NCBI GenBank assembly: GCA_030844895.1
Contig: CM061223.1
Span: 10,737,994-10,801,993 of the forward strand
Length of the DNA: 64,000 nt
Direction: 5' to 3'
Source of the DNA: Ambrosia x helenae
Taxonomy: Eukaryota > Streptophyta > Magnoliopsida > Asterales > Asteraceae
The notes beneath the pieces were generated by a model. That model was not told the origin of the DNA. It saw nothing but the letters and a program-made list of their open reading frames with translations, and did no database searches. Positions 1 through 12,365 of this stretch are shown piece after piece. The translations under genes were made by a program, and so were the position numbers. Each line of letters opens with the position of its first letter. The first letter of the stretch is position 1.

Positions 1-283
1 TCTCTTGAGGGCACACCTATATACATTATATATGCACGGTTAATTCAATGTATGTCTCTTGAAAATTGAAATCCCTTACCTAAACAATACACCCAAAAAA
101 TATGCATAATGTACAGTTGATCATGCATAAGCCTTATGTTTGAAGTTTGATCTCTCCTTTCATAATTTAGGCCACCTTATACTCAACCAACTTTTGATTA
201 CAACCCTAAACCAACCCACAAACCTTATATTTTACTCTCTCTCTCTCCACCTATTTTAGAGAGAGAAACCTCTCCCCAAAAGA
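1..283 (+). promoter_or_regulatory. Upstream region and 5' UTR of the TBL gene
   Basis: AT-rich sequence ahead of the ATG at 284. TATA-like runs are seen near 20-35, and a pyrimidine-rich CT repeat lies at about 235-250, followed by a GAGAGAG run at about 259-266. Pyrimidine patches close to the start of transcription are common in plant promoters, so transcription probably starts near 200-250. The exact start and the TATA box in use cannot be fixed from sequence alone. Confidence 0.35.
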
Positions 284-2241
284 ATGAACAACATGAAGCA
301 TGCTATGAACAACACTCAGCTTATATTAAAACACAAGCAGAAACAAGTGTACATTAATATTGCTTTATGTTTAATATTAATAGGGTTTACATATCGCTTT
401 TATTTCTCAAGCTCCCTTCGGATTTCCTCCGTCATTGTTGCTAACGACCATCACAAACTGCCACCGCCCCTGCCATCGCCTGCTGCGGTGGCTAATATCA
501 CCGCAATTTACGAAGGTAAATATCTTTCTTTTTTATTTTTATTTTAAATGACATATGTTACTACTATTCTACTTTACATATTTTTAATGACAAATTTTAC
601 TGCTACTCTACTTTACACAAATTATTATAAATTACTACTAATATATTCATCTTTCATAAGCGTCTAACAAATGGGCTACCCCACGTTTGTCTATCTTTGC
701 TTCTAACAAGTTCTGTTTTCATGATCAATTAACTAAACTATAAGTAATTTTTTTTGTGGCGATTAAGGTTCACTAGAGTGTGATATTTTTACTGGAGAAT
801 GGGTCAGGGACCGGACGGGTCCGCGGTACACCAACAACAGCTGCAACACCATTGAACACCATCAAAACTGCATGAACAATGGCCGGCCCGATACTGACTA
901 CATTTACTGGCGTTGGAGCCCTTTAGGTTGCAAGCTACCCGCGTTTGACCCGAAATTGTTTCTTCATTACATGAGGAACAAATCAATGGCTTTCATAGGG
1001 GATTCGATTTCTCGCAACCATGTGCAGTCATTGCTTTGCATTCTCTCACAGGTTGGTTAATGGTTATCTACATCATTTGTATAGAATAATGAAAAACCGG
1101 TTACGATGTATTATTAATCAACTATATATACGACACACGAAATTAATAATTACAAAGAATAATTACAAAGTATACATAATTTTCTATAAAATAAAATAAA
1201 AGCCCAGTAAGTACTCTGTATTATTAATCAACTATTTATACGAGTACAATGAGCATAAGAGCATCTTCAATGCAGAGATGACGGGTTTGAAACCTTTACC
1301 TTAAATTTCTTTTTACCCTCTAACACCAAACCAAACCAATCCAAACATTCATCTCACACTCCACGTTTATATAAAAAATTATATTGTAAAATAATGTTTT
1401 TGTGTGTGGTCCCCAACTCTTGCGTTGGGACGAGTCTGCTTGAGCGGATTCTGGACTCGGTCCAAATCGACTCAATTATTTATAAGAGAGTGTGATACGT
1501 TATAGACAACTACCGGCCAAGAAGCACCTGGACATACCCGACCCATCCAAGAGATCGAAAATAACTCTAGCAAGATTTATGGAATGATTAGTAAAAAAAA
1601 ACCCACACATTGCTAAGTCAAAGTGAATCAAGAATGAATATATTATGCGGTCAATAGTTGACTCCATAATTAACTCCCATGTTCTTAGCTTTCCTTTCTT
1701 GCATCTATTTTCTTTAGTATTTATATCTTGTAGTAGGAATAAGAAAAGCATGCAAAAAAATATGTCTAAGTCTATTTTCTTGTCTTGAATCTAATATATT
1801 CTTGGGAGAACGAATGTGTGAGTTATACCGAGTACTCAGTAAATTATAGACCACTTCAAATCTTCGTTTTCGAGATTGACCATCTCGAATCGGTCTCTTA
1901 ACAGAGTGCAATGATAATCGACTCTAATTACAAAGTAAACACAATATTTTTTGTAGAATAATGAAAACTATTGATCAACTTTTCATATGTGCATAAGGGG
2001 ACGGGGTGCTCCACTTAACTTCACTGGTTTTCATCAATTCTGCCTTGCTATATCACTTCATTGAAAAACAGTTTTGAAGGCAACACTACACTAAAAAACC
2101 CAAAATCCCACAAATACTTTCACAGGACCCCTACTTCTTCTGTTAACTAGAACCAGCAAATACCTTCACGGGACCCCTACCTGTGACCACGACGGTGGTG
2201 TTAACGTGTGGGAACTGGAATACCCGCAGGCTTTGCTGTAG

Positions 2242-2272
<31 letters not shown>

Positions 2273-3194
2273 AATAAACAAATACATAGTTTTTGACAAT
2301 AACTATACAAAGAAAACATAATCAAATTATATATTCCAACTAGAAATCTATAACTAATTCTGATAACATATTCCTATCTAATAATTTTTGGGTGTTGATC
2401 TGGTATTTTGTCACTTTTTGCAGGTTGAAGAAGCAATCGAGGTATACCATGATAAAGAATACAGAAGCAAAAGATGGTTCTTTGAATATTACAACTTCAC
2501 ACTTTCAGTCATTTGGTCACCTTTTCTTTTGAAGGCAAATATATTCGAGGACAACGACGGGCATTCGTCGAATGCAATCGAGCTTCATCTCGATGAGCTC
2601 GACTTGGTTTGGGTTAACGAGTTTAGTAGCTTCAACTACATCGTGATTTCGGGTGGCAAATGGTTCTTAAAAACCGCGGTATACTACGAAAACAACACGA
2701 TAATAGGGTGTCATAGTTGTAACAAAGAAAATGTAACAGAAATCGCGTTCAATTACGCTTATCGAAAAGCACTACGTACCGCTCTTGACTTCATCAAGAA
2801 ATCGGACCACAAAGTGTACACATTTTTTCGGACCACAACACCCGATCACTTTGAGAATGGTGAATGGAACACCGGAGGGTATTGTAACCGAACGGGCCCG
2901 TTTAAAAACGGAGAGGTTAACATGAGGGATGTTGATATGATAATGAGAGATGTTGAATTAGAAGAGTTTGAGAATGCTAAAGAGTCTATGAATGGGTCGG
3001 TTTTGAGATTGTTTGATACGACCCGTTTGTCATTGTTGAGGCCCGATGGTCACCCAGGCCCCTACCGTGCGTTCCACCCGTTTGACGGGAAAGATAGGAA
3101 CGCAAATGTTCAAAATGATTGTTTGCATTGGTGCTTGCCAGGCCCGATAGATTCATGGAACGATTTAATGATGAGTTTATTGATCCGTGGTTGA
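284..3194 (+). CDS. TRICHOME BIREFRINGENCE-LIKE protein (putative wall polysaccharide O-acetyltransferase), three exons
   Basis: Exons 284-515, 768-1051 and 2424-3194 join in frame (introns 516-767 and 1052-2423, both GT-AG) to give about 428 residues, the usual length of the TBL/DUF231 family. Residues about 23-41 form one hydrophobic segment after a basic N-terminus, as in a type II Golgi membrane protein; a proline-rich linker follows. The TBL domain begins with the Cys-Asp-Ile-Phe-Thr-Gly-Glu-Trp motif in exon 2. The same exon holds the GDS motif (FIGDSISRN) with the presumed catalytic serine, and exon 3 holds the DxxH motif in DCLHWCLPG. Family members move acetyl groups onto xyloglucan, mannan or xylan in the Golgi. 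The form of these motifs resembles the AXY4/TBL19-27 clade (xyloglucan or mannan acceptors), but the substrate is inferred. The reading frame is intact, so the gene is likely functional. Confidence 0.9.
1052..2423 (+). other. Large second intron of the TBL gene
   Basis: This 1,372-base intron starts GTTGGT and ends TTTTTGCAG. It is AT-rich and holds a homopolymer junction at about 2240-2273, where a run of about 22 C is followed by a run of A. A segment near 1257-1290 (gagcatcttcaatgc) looks like one end of a small MITE, but no matching second end was found. No coding exon is recognised inside it. Confidence 0.6.
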
Positions 3195-3425
3195 TGAACA
3201 TAAAAACATTAAATGGCATCAAAGTGTTATTGAATGGGAAGAAAAGAGATTGGGTTCATTTTTTATTTAACTTGTCACGTTTTTATATGTTTATACATTA
3301 GAAGCAATTGGGCCCGTAATACAAACATTTTTTATTATTCGTATTGGTACACGGGCCAACCATTCAAACAGGCCCATAATACAATCATTTGTATATTGGA
3401 TAAATATATCCATCTATCTATTAGA

Positions 3426-3561
3426 AGGTGTTTGGGATTAAGTTTAAAAATTACTTATTGACCTTTCTAAAAAAGCTAATAACTCAATAATTCATTTCAA
3501 AAACCATAAAAACCTAAGTTTTGTTAATAAGTCATTTCTAAACTCAATCTCAAACACCCAT
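3426..3561. mobile_element. Small MITE, 136 bp
   Basis: The two ends are imperfect inverted repeats: the left end reads GGTGTTTGGGATTAAG and the right end, reversed, reads GGTGTTTGAGATTGAG, and the match continues for about 30 bases. The pentamer ttaga is found on both sides (3421-3425 and 3562-3566) and may be the target-site duplication. It has no coding capacity. The superfamily is not certain; the TIR resembles several plant hAT or Mutator MITEs. It lies just beyond the 3' end of the TBL gene. Confidence 0.55.
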
Positions 3562-3566
3562 TTAGA

Positions 3567-5278
3567 CTTAAGTTCCTAAAATACAAGCCAACTCAATCGG
3601 GAAGCAGAACTTGAATTCAATTTGAGTCACCGCATGGTAGGATGACTTGTCTTGTTACCATGAGGTGGCTCATGTTGAAGTTGTCTTGTTTCCTTTTTAA
3701 CATTCTTTTTATGATTATGTATGTTATTAATACAAGTCTCAAATAACTAATTAACAACATTCTATAAGTAAATAAGTTTTAAATAATATAGTAACAAACT
3801 ATCAATAACAAAACTAATAACGAAAATTATTCAAGCAATCTACCCTCACTTTCCCTCTCGACATCCTTTTACCAAATTACCTCTGTAAAAAACGTGGATA
3901 CCCACCCACATTATCCAGACCAACATGATAAGAAGAAAATAAATACACTAATACACTGATACACAAGACTAGATCAACATGACCTGATTACAAGACAAAA
4001 CCCTAAATCGGTTGGACTATTTGAGGAAGACGAAGACTATGAATCATAGAACAAAAACTTTGTATATGGTGCATGAATTGGTCAAACCCTAGTTGATAAC
4101 TTTGCTTATGTTGTTGGGAATTGGTGTCCAATTTTAATATTAATAGAATCATGTTTTATGACTTATTAATATCCCATGTCAGTTATTCAACTACAAGCTG
4201 AATAATAATTATAGTCCAAACCATAAGGTGCTCAGGAATTATTCCTTAGGCAAATCACACATTTTGAATTCGGCAAATGTCACGCGAGTTGACGAGTTCA
4301 CAAATTCCCGAATCCGGATCAACCCATATATTTTAAAAACTTTGGTTTTCAAATTAAAATGTCTACAACACATCATCGAATGGTAAAAGAAAGATGTATT
4401 TATGATGCTTACGTTATGTTCCCGAGTTTACTTGATGAAAGAAAAAAAAAAGGAAAATAAACCCCCCTCCCTTTCTTTTTCTTTTTTTTTTACCATCTTT
4501 TCTTTTCTCTTCAAATCTCTCTAATTTGAATGATGAAAATTACTTTTCTCTCTATTTCCCTTCTTTTTCTTCTTTAAAAAAACTCTAGAACATACATCCT
4601 ATCATTTCCTTTCCTTTCCCATTTTAAAAGAAAAAACTCTGGAACAACAATCCTTATCATTTTCACTTTCCTTTATTTTCTCTTTTCCTTCCTTAAGGCG
4701 TTATTGGGGCCTTAAATCCCAACTTAACGCCCAAAAACTGTTACACATGGGCCTTAAGGGGGGCGCTATGGGGCTTGAAAATTCCTAAATTGAGTGTTTG
4801 GCGTTATAATTATAACGCTTGTTTTCTCTTGTATTTTGTACCACATATTTCAACCAATCACAATTGAAAGAGGGGTGCTATGTTTGTTTCCCATTACAGG
4901 TGTTCTAATGATGATTCAAGAAATACTGGAAAGACATGTTTATATATTATTCGGTATCATTTCATGTATTTATAAACTTATTATATATCCCTGACACTCA
5001 AATACAATACTAATTTTTAAGTGCACATGTGCATACAAGAAAATAAATTTGTTTATTCTTTGTATATTGTTATATTCTAAATTGAATTTGAATTTTTATG
5101 GATACATTTTTTTATCTGTACTAAACCCTAAACCCTACATGCATGTTATTGTCCTTTAACTTATTTTTCTTTAAAGTTAATGTACGTATACTGAATATCA
5201 TGTTTGTCTTTTTCATTATTGTATAGTGTAAATTAAATAACATTAAAGTGATCAAATAATGCATCTAAATGTTCATAA
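3567..5278. other. Intergenic AT-rich sequence, no gene seen
   Basis: No ORF with recognisable protein features lies here. Positions 4430-4690 are a pyrimidine-rich tract with poly-C and poly-T runs. Positions about 4695-4820 contain GGCGTTA/TAACGCC-type words and GGGCCTTAA twice, similar in style to the ends of the Harbinger-like MITE at 63327-63588, so a decayed MITE is possible, but its borders could not be set. Confidence 0.4.
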
Positions 5279-5286
5279 ATCACAAG

Positions 5287-5562
5287 CAAGGTTTTCAGAA
5301 CCGGACCGGACGTCGAACCGGACCCCCGGCCGGTTCACCGGTTTGACCGGTCCGACCGGTTCGACGAACCGGCCAAAAAACAAAAAAAAAATTAAAAAAA
5401 ATTAAAAAATCCGGTCCGACCGGCCCGGTTTCCGGTCCGACCGGCCGGTTCACCGGTTCAACCCCGGTTCGCTGCAAAAACGGTCCGACTACCCGAACCG
5501 GACCGGTCCAGGCCCCGGAGCCCGGTCCGACCGGCCGGTCCGGTCCGGTTTTCAAAACAATG
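5287..5562. mobile_element. hAT-type MITE with CCGG-rich palindromic body
   Basis: The element is bracketed by the exact 8-bp duplication atcacaag (5279-5286 and 5563-5570), the size made by hAT transposases. Ends are imperfect inverted repeats, caaggttttcagaaccgga against cattgttttgaaaaccgga. The body is made of CCGGACCGG/CCGGTCCGACCGG words in both orientations, so the single strand should fold into a long hairpin. There is an A-rich centre near 5376-5406. The Pro/Gly-rich reading frame on the minus strand is a by-product of these words and not a gene. Confidence 0.85.
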
Positions 5563-5570
5563 ATCACAAG

Positions 5571-5940
5571 ACTTATATAATGATGGATGGTTGTATGGTC
5601 ACACCATTACCAAACCACATTATTACTTTTGGAATGCCCAAATCTTTGTGATGCATTGCCATATGCTAAACCCTCCAACCGCAAGCAAATACCATGTGGA
5701 TGATGTAAAATGAAGATACAAAAAACTCATACTCAAATCATAGAATAGGGGGGCGTGTGAATTTTTTAAAGTTAAATAATATAAAATAAAAAAAAATCAA
5801 GTTATTTGTAAATGGCAATTTCCGATACAAACACAACACGAAAATAACCGAAATATTTGGTTGTTTTATCTCAACTTATTTATAAACCTGTCATTTTGAT
5901 TGACATTTTATTAAAATGAGTTGTGTATAGTACATCAACT
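5571..5940. other. Intergenic sequence, nothing recognised
   Basis: AT-rich spacer between the hAT MITE and the Harbinger-like MITE. No ORF, RNA gene or repeat structure stands out. Confidence 0.4.
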
Positions 5941-8900
5941 TGAGGCTAGTAGGTGTGGAGACACCTAAAATGGAATGTCTCCTTTTTTTTTTGAACAAAA
6001 ACTTTCATTAACAACGGCAAGCTCTAAAGCACAGAGCCGCCAAAACTATACACACAAATACAACGGGTATTTAACCCAATCACTCCAAACAACATTATAA
6101 AATTTAGTTCTAAACTTCAACCACAAATAAGTCTTGGATTTGATTTCCGCCACTGCTTCCATGATCTTTTTATCTTTATTTTCGAATACCTTTATGTTCC
6201 GAGTATTCCATATTACCCAAGTAGTAGTCATAATGATGCCTCTAATTATCTTTTTCCTCCATTTCCAAGCATGCACGTTCTTGTATAACATCAACAAATC
6301 CTCATATTCATAGGCGAAGAACGGAGCTAACTTGCACCAATTACATATCGCGTTCCAAATACCGTAAGAAAAGCCGCATCTAACCATCAAGTGCCTCACA
6401 TCTTCTCTATCTTCACCACAAAAAGGACATGAGATGTCTGGAATCATTATATTTCTTTGGAGCAATGCCACACGAGTAGGAATCCGGTTCCGCGCAACTC
6501 GCCAAGTCAAGAGATCCACCTTAATTGGAACCCACCCCTCCCATTTAAACCCCCATGTTCTAGTGATATCATTAGCAGCTCTATTGTCAATGAATTGAAG
6601 CTTCCTAAATGATTTAACAGAGAAAGAATTCTGCGGTTCATCATTCCAGATCCAACCATCATTCAAGCCATTGAGCTGCAATTCTGTCAAAACTCTTTCC
6701 ATATCCTGCTGTTCAGAAAGTTCTTCCACAGTACCTGGATACCTGTACCAACTAGATTTGAACCGAGTGCAGCCATTTGAAGTCTCCAGCCTGTCGCTAA
6801 TTAGAGCAGCTTTCTTTTTATCCAGTTTGAACAACCTTGGCCATCTATCCTTGAGCAGCGATTCTCCATACCAAAAGTCCAGCCAAAACCGTAATTGGTC
6901 CCCCGTACCGAGCCTACCCCTTATCAATTGCTGGACCGAATGATCTCTCACCTTAGTAGTCGTTAACACATTAACTATAACCTTCCAGCAGCCTGGAAGC
7001 GAACGAAAAACCGGCAGAAAAGTCCACATCCCTCTGCCGTTATGAATCGCTGAAATAACCTTGTACCAAACCGCACCTTTCTCCATCCTAAAACGCCACG
7101 CCCATTTAGCCAATAGAGCCACATTCATCTCATTTAATCTCAACACTCCCAAACCGCCGAACTTCTTGGGAGTGGTAATAACCTCCCAAGAAATCCAATG
7201 CATTTTATTATCCCCATTCACACCGGACCAAAGGAAGTTTCGCATAATCTTCTCCAAATTGTCAATCACCCCAACCGGCGCTTTATAAAGAGATAAATAG
7301 TATAGTGGAAGACTAGTTAACACCGACTTAACAAGCGTAAGCCTACCACCCATAGATAAACTATTAGCCTTCCAAGATGCCAATCTATTCTTTACTGTAT
7401 CAATTACCGAATTCCAATGGCAAATCCGATTCATATTAGCCCCAACCCGAATACCCAAGTAATCAAATGGTAAAATACCAATACGACAACCCAACATATC
7501 CGCCATTATCTCCACCTCATTATCTTCTACTCCAACCCCAAACAGATTTGATTTATGAAAGTTTAGCTTCAACCCCGAACAAATGTGAAACACACGAAGA
7601 ATTCGAGCTACAGTAACCAAATTTTCTTTAGACCATTCCCCAATTATTAATGCGTCATCCGCATAAAATAAATGAGAAATAGTCAAAGAGTCTCTACCAA
7701 TCCGAATACCTTCCAAATCACCCAATTCCATCGCTTTATCAAGCATGCAGTGTAACACTTCCATCACCACCAAAAATAAAAATGGAGACAATGGGTCTCC
7801 TTGACGAACCCCTTTCTCACATTGGAATTCAAACGTGGGGGACCCATTGACCAAAACCGAGGAACGGGCCGAGACTAAAACACCTTTAACCCAATCGCAC
7901 CACCTCATCGGAAAGCCCATTTGAGATAACGTTGACAACAAGAAATTCCAGTTAACATTATCATAGGCTTTCTCAAAATCCAATTTCAATATAAACGCCT
8001 TTTTACCATTCTTTTTCAGCCACCCAATCGTTTCATTAATAACTAAAGGACCATCCAGTATGAATCTGTCACACCCTCAAATTCCACTTGCGGAGTTTTA
8101 CCGCGAGGCGCATGACAAACCAGGATCCAAACCAACGATCACAATAAACAAGTCTAAATGAATTAAAATGTAATTTCAAAACACAGTTTAATATTCCCGT
8201 TTACAGCGGAAGCTTATTCAAATAAAATCCAACGTAAATAAATCAAGTTCAATGTTTGTGAAATCATGCAACTCTATCTAGACGCCGTGCAGACGCGTGC
8301 GCCCTAGTTCCGTTGTGCTACCTTAGCGACCTGAGAAAACATGTAAAAGTTTACGTCAGCACAAAAATGCTGGTGAGTTTACAGGTTTGCAGTTCAAGTA
8401 CCAAGTCCACCTGTCCATACTATAACAAATAGAAAACCAGTATACGCTAGCTAGGCGTACGTTTGTTACTACCACGATTGGAAAACCATTACTAACTCGA
8501 ATACCAAAAGTATGCCCGATGTATGTTCCTGTTGTTCCTGTTGTTCCTGTTTGAGACAATATGCACCCGCCGACCCTCCAAGTCGACGAGCGGGGTTGGT
8601 CACTCCCAATAGCGCTATTCACATTTCCCCGTTGTGCAAACCCGCACATTCATGGTTCCCCCCGGGACTTCCAAAGATCGTGTAGTACACAATAGAAACC
8701 CATAGTATGACAGTAGTTACCAAATAATCGTTTTAACACATGTTTTCTCCCCCGAAATATGAAACCAGTTTAAAAGAGGGGCCGTAAACTCACCTTAAGT
8801 TCCTTTACTCCTTAACCCGAGTAAACTCAGCTGCTATGCTAGTCCCGTAAAGTGGCGACCTAACATACGACAGTTACAAGTACTTAGACTAATAACCCGC

Positions 8901-9289
8901 AGGTTAATTAGTCCCTAGATGTCCAGACCATAACCAAGTTCGTTTGAAAACACCGTGACTGTCTAACTGACCCAAAGTACAAGACTCGACATCCCATTGG
9001 TGACCCGAGACTCCCCGTGTTATGTTTACGCTCCAAAACGTACAATAACGCAAGTACACTTAACATACGTTAACACACAACAAGTTATAGCACATAGTTC
9101 ACGTATCACCGGAATACATCCAAATATATGTTACCAAGTTATTAGACATGTTACGGGGTTCCTAGCATGTTACTACATGTTAAATCGGGTCTCGGAATGC
9201 TAATTTACACTTACAGCAGCAGTACACGCGATTAGGAAAAGTCAACTAGCATTTAGGTTGGTCAACTAGCAATTAGGAATCCTAATCGC

Positions 9290-9500
9290 CTCTATTATAG
9301 GCGATTGGGGCTATACCATATGTTATTATTAGCAATTAGGGCTAATCACATGAACTTACTAGCAATTGGGGCTAATCACATGAACTTACTAGCAATTGGG
9401 GCTAATCACATGAAATTATAGGCGATTGGGGCTAATCACATGATATTATTGGCGATTAGCACCCCAATCGCATGAGTTATAGGCGATTAGCATTGCTACT
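9290..9500. repeat. About 30-bp tandem array inside the solo LTR
   Basis: Five to six units of about 30 bp follow one another, each built as agcaattggggctaatcac or ggcgattggggctaatcac plus atgaa and a ttact/ttata link. The middle copies are almost identical and the outer ones degenerate. The words gcgatt and aatcgc recur outside the array as well (9220-9300 and 10150-10330), so the LTR as a whole is loaded with this short motif in both orientations. Confidence 0.8.
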
Positions 9501-10289
9501 CGCCTGTAACCATGCTGTTCCGGTTTTTCGCGCGTTTAACACTCCAAATCAGATCCAGAACGTGTGTAACTACCCAATATCATCCCAAACACTATCCTAA
9601 ACATGTTTAACCCAAAACCCTTCGTTCAACCTCGTATAATCCGTCCTACATGCAACCAAAGCAATCCAAACATATACACATAGCATGCAACATTCAATTA
9701 ACGCATGTAGTCATAACCCTATTATCCAATTACTGAGATTTCTATCATCATAATAACAATATTAATTCTGACCTAGCATGATAACACATCAAATCATCAT
9801 CAAGAATCATAAAAATCCTATCTTTCTAATCATACACACCCATAACGCATGTATATTAGTTATAATCCGATTAACAACCCTTATTGACGATTTTCAGAAA
9901 GCTTTTTCGTTTATGAACAGGTCTGGACCATTAGGGATTTATTAAAAACGTTTACAAAGTGTTATGGATGAGAATCAAACCTTAGAATTATGAAAGAATG
10001 ATGATTAGGCCTTGAAACCTTGTGTTTTTGATCAAAATCGCCTTCCAGAGGTTGTTTAAGTGTTTGGGGCGGTTATGGGACGACTAGGGTTGATATTAGG
10101 AAGTTTAGGAGGTTAAGCATTGTATTTATAGGCGTTTCTAGTCGTCCAGCCCGTAACTAGCGATTGTGCAGCAGTTTCATGCGATTAGGGCTGCTAATCG
10201 CATGAATGTGCATGTGAGTGGGCCTAATCGCCCTTAACATCACACGATTGGGCTCCTACTCGCCCCTATAGATGCCTACTCGCCTCCCT

Positions 10290-10321
10290 TATAGGCGATT
10301 AGGCTTCCCTAATCGCCTATA
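10290..10321. repeat. Perfect 14-bp stem hairpin in the solo LTR
   Basis: TATAGGCGATTAGG at 10290-10303 and its exact complement CCTAATCGCCTATA at 10308-10321 are separated by the four bases cttc. It uses the same gcgatt word that is repeated across this LTR. Confidence 0.8.
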
Positions 10322-12365
10322 GGGGCTGGTTTGGTGCGTTTTGCGCGTTAAATCCCGTTTTAACATATGTTAACACATATTAACATACCGACAAGTCATA
10401 TAATGATTGTAAACACATAACACAAGTAAATACACATATTTACACTCGTTCACCAATTCCCGGGACTCGAGACTCGTACGTTCCGTATGCCCTGACGATC
10501 CTACAAATCGTCACCGTTTGTACACTTGGTTAAGGACTGACATCTAACGAACCTCTAGACCAACATCCAATGATCTTCTAGACTAACCAATAGTTCCCGA
10601 ACCATAACCCGACTTAACTAACCCAGTTAAGTACAATATACGCGTGACTCGCTAAGGTAGACTTTCATCTAGACAACGTTGTTAACCCGAATTTGCCAGG
10701 TGTCACAGAATCGCCCTTTAATAAATGCCGATTGTGTATTCGAGATAACCTCCCCCACCACTTTACTGAAACGCATCGCTAAAAGTTTCGAAATCACTTT
10801 ACTAACAATCCCAATCAAATTTATAGGGCGGTAATCTTTAAGACCAACCGGTGTCTTTGTTTTGGGGATAAGCGTTATAAAAGACGAGCTACAACCTCTA
10901 CTAATCACCCCATTCTCAAAAAACCACTCAAAAAGGTTATAGAAATCAACCTCAAAATGAGACCAGAAGTGTTTCACAAACTTGAAGTTAAAACCATCTG
11001 GGCCCGGTGCTCTATCTAAACCACAGTCAAAAACCGCATCTTTAATTTCCTCCCTCGTGAACCTCTTTATCAAGTCGTCTCCCTTACTAGTCTCTAGCCT
11101 CTTAATGTTATTACATCGGATAACCGGGCGGCTTCTCACATTCTCCTTGAAATGTTCCCGAAAGTGTCTCATGACATGGTACTTAACCAGCGAAGGTTTT
11201 TGTACCCAGGCACCATCTATCAAAAGACCAGGAATGGAGTTTGAAGCTTTCCTACCATTCACCACTCTATGGAAGAAAGCCGAGTTTTCATCCCCATCAA
11301 TTGCCCACCTCACCCTCGACTTTTGTTTTAAATCTCTATTTGCACACAAGTGTAAATGGTCAATACCTTTCCTGCATTCTTCCAAAGTCCACAACTCGTC
11401 TTCTTCTAAATCTCTACTTTCCATCGCCAATTCCAAAGTTTCCATATCTTCTTTCAGTGAACTCATTTCAGCCCCCTCCTTCTTCGCAACCGAGTTCCAC
11501 CAATCTTTAAGATGTTGTTTTATCCTCTTTAGTTTAGCTGAAATAATCTCATCTGGGTTCCCATACATAATCGTTTCAAGTAAGGCTTTATTAACAACTG
11601 CTTCACAGTCTTCACGAAACAACCAAGAATTAAACCATCGGAACGGTTTTGGACCGAAATTAGTCTCAACTAATGATAATAAAATGGGGCAATGATCCGA
11701 ATATTCTTTATGAAGAGCTCGTAGGCAGGCATTTGGCCACCTATTAAAAAATTGTTGACATACCAGAAATCTATCAATTTTGCTAAGTTTATGCTCCGTC
11801 CCCCTCCCAGCCAAATACGTAAACTTGAAACCTCTCATGAAAAACTCATTAAGCCCAAGGTTATCAATAAAACTATTAAACTCCGCAGCTTCCACCAAAT
11901 TAAACACAGAATTTCTGCGCTCTTCTGGAAACCTAACCGAGTTAAAGTCTCCCAATAGCACAACCATACCATTACAACCTCGAATTAAACCAGCCAATTC
12001 CTCCCATAAACACCTTTTAGCCGTCAACCTCTGAGGAGCATAAATATTAACCAGATTAATCACCGACCCATCCGCCACCAAAACCCCCGTTGTAAGTAAG
12101 AAATTCCTACTGTAACCCATGGACACCTTCTTCAGCACTTTAGGATTCCACATATTTACCAACCCCCCTGAAAGACCCGTAGCATCCACCGAATCAAATT
12201 CCACACTCGAGTCTCCCCAAAAGTTTAGAACCTCACGCAAATCCAAACCCGCGACTTTCGTCTCCTGTAACCCCATGAAATCAACCCCATGTCTTTTTCT
12301 TAAGTTTCTACACCAAGCTGGTTTACCCCCAGCTCTCATCCCCCTTATATTGATTGAAATAAAAT

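Larger units (their letters stand above)
8067..10707 (-). mobile_element. Solo LTR of a Ty3-gypsy chromovirus-like element
   Basis: The insert begins TGTCACACCCTC and ends CCAGGTGTCACA, with TG/CA termini, and is flanked by the 5-bp duplication gaatc (8062-8066 and 10708-10712). It is 2,641 bp long, with no gag or pol, as expected after recombination between the two LTRs of an element. Blocks such as ctggtgagtttacaggttt (8370-8388) and gggccgtaaactcacc (8779-8794) match blocks in the LTRs of the Tekay-like element at 47793-62284, so it belongs to a related family and lies in the same (minus) orientation. It carries a tandem array at about 9290-9500 and a strong hairpin at 10290-10321. Confidence 0.88.

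Noticed and set aside
5295..5567. Pro/Gly/Arg-rich 90-codon frame on the minus strand
   Set aside because: It lies fully inside the palindromic hAT MITE and reflects CCGG words.
9290..9500. Regular 30-bp repeats that could look like a CRISPR-type array
   Set aside because: The units abut without unique spacers, there are no cas-like genes, and the array is inside a plant LTR.
10982..12034. Long plus-strand frames opposite LINE ORF2
   Set aside because: Antisense shadows of a clear endonuclease/RT gene.
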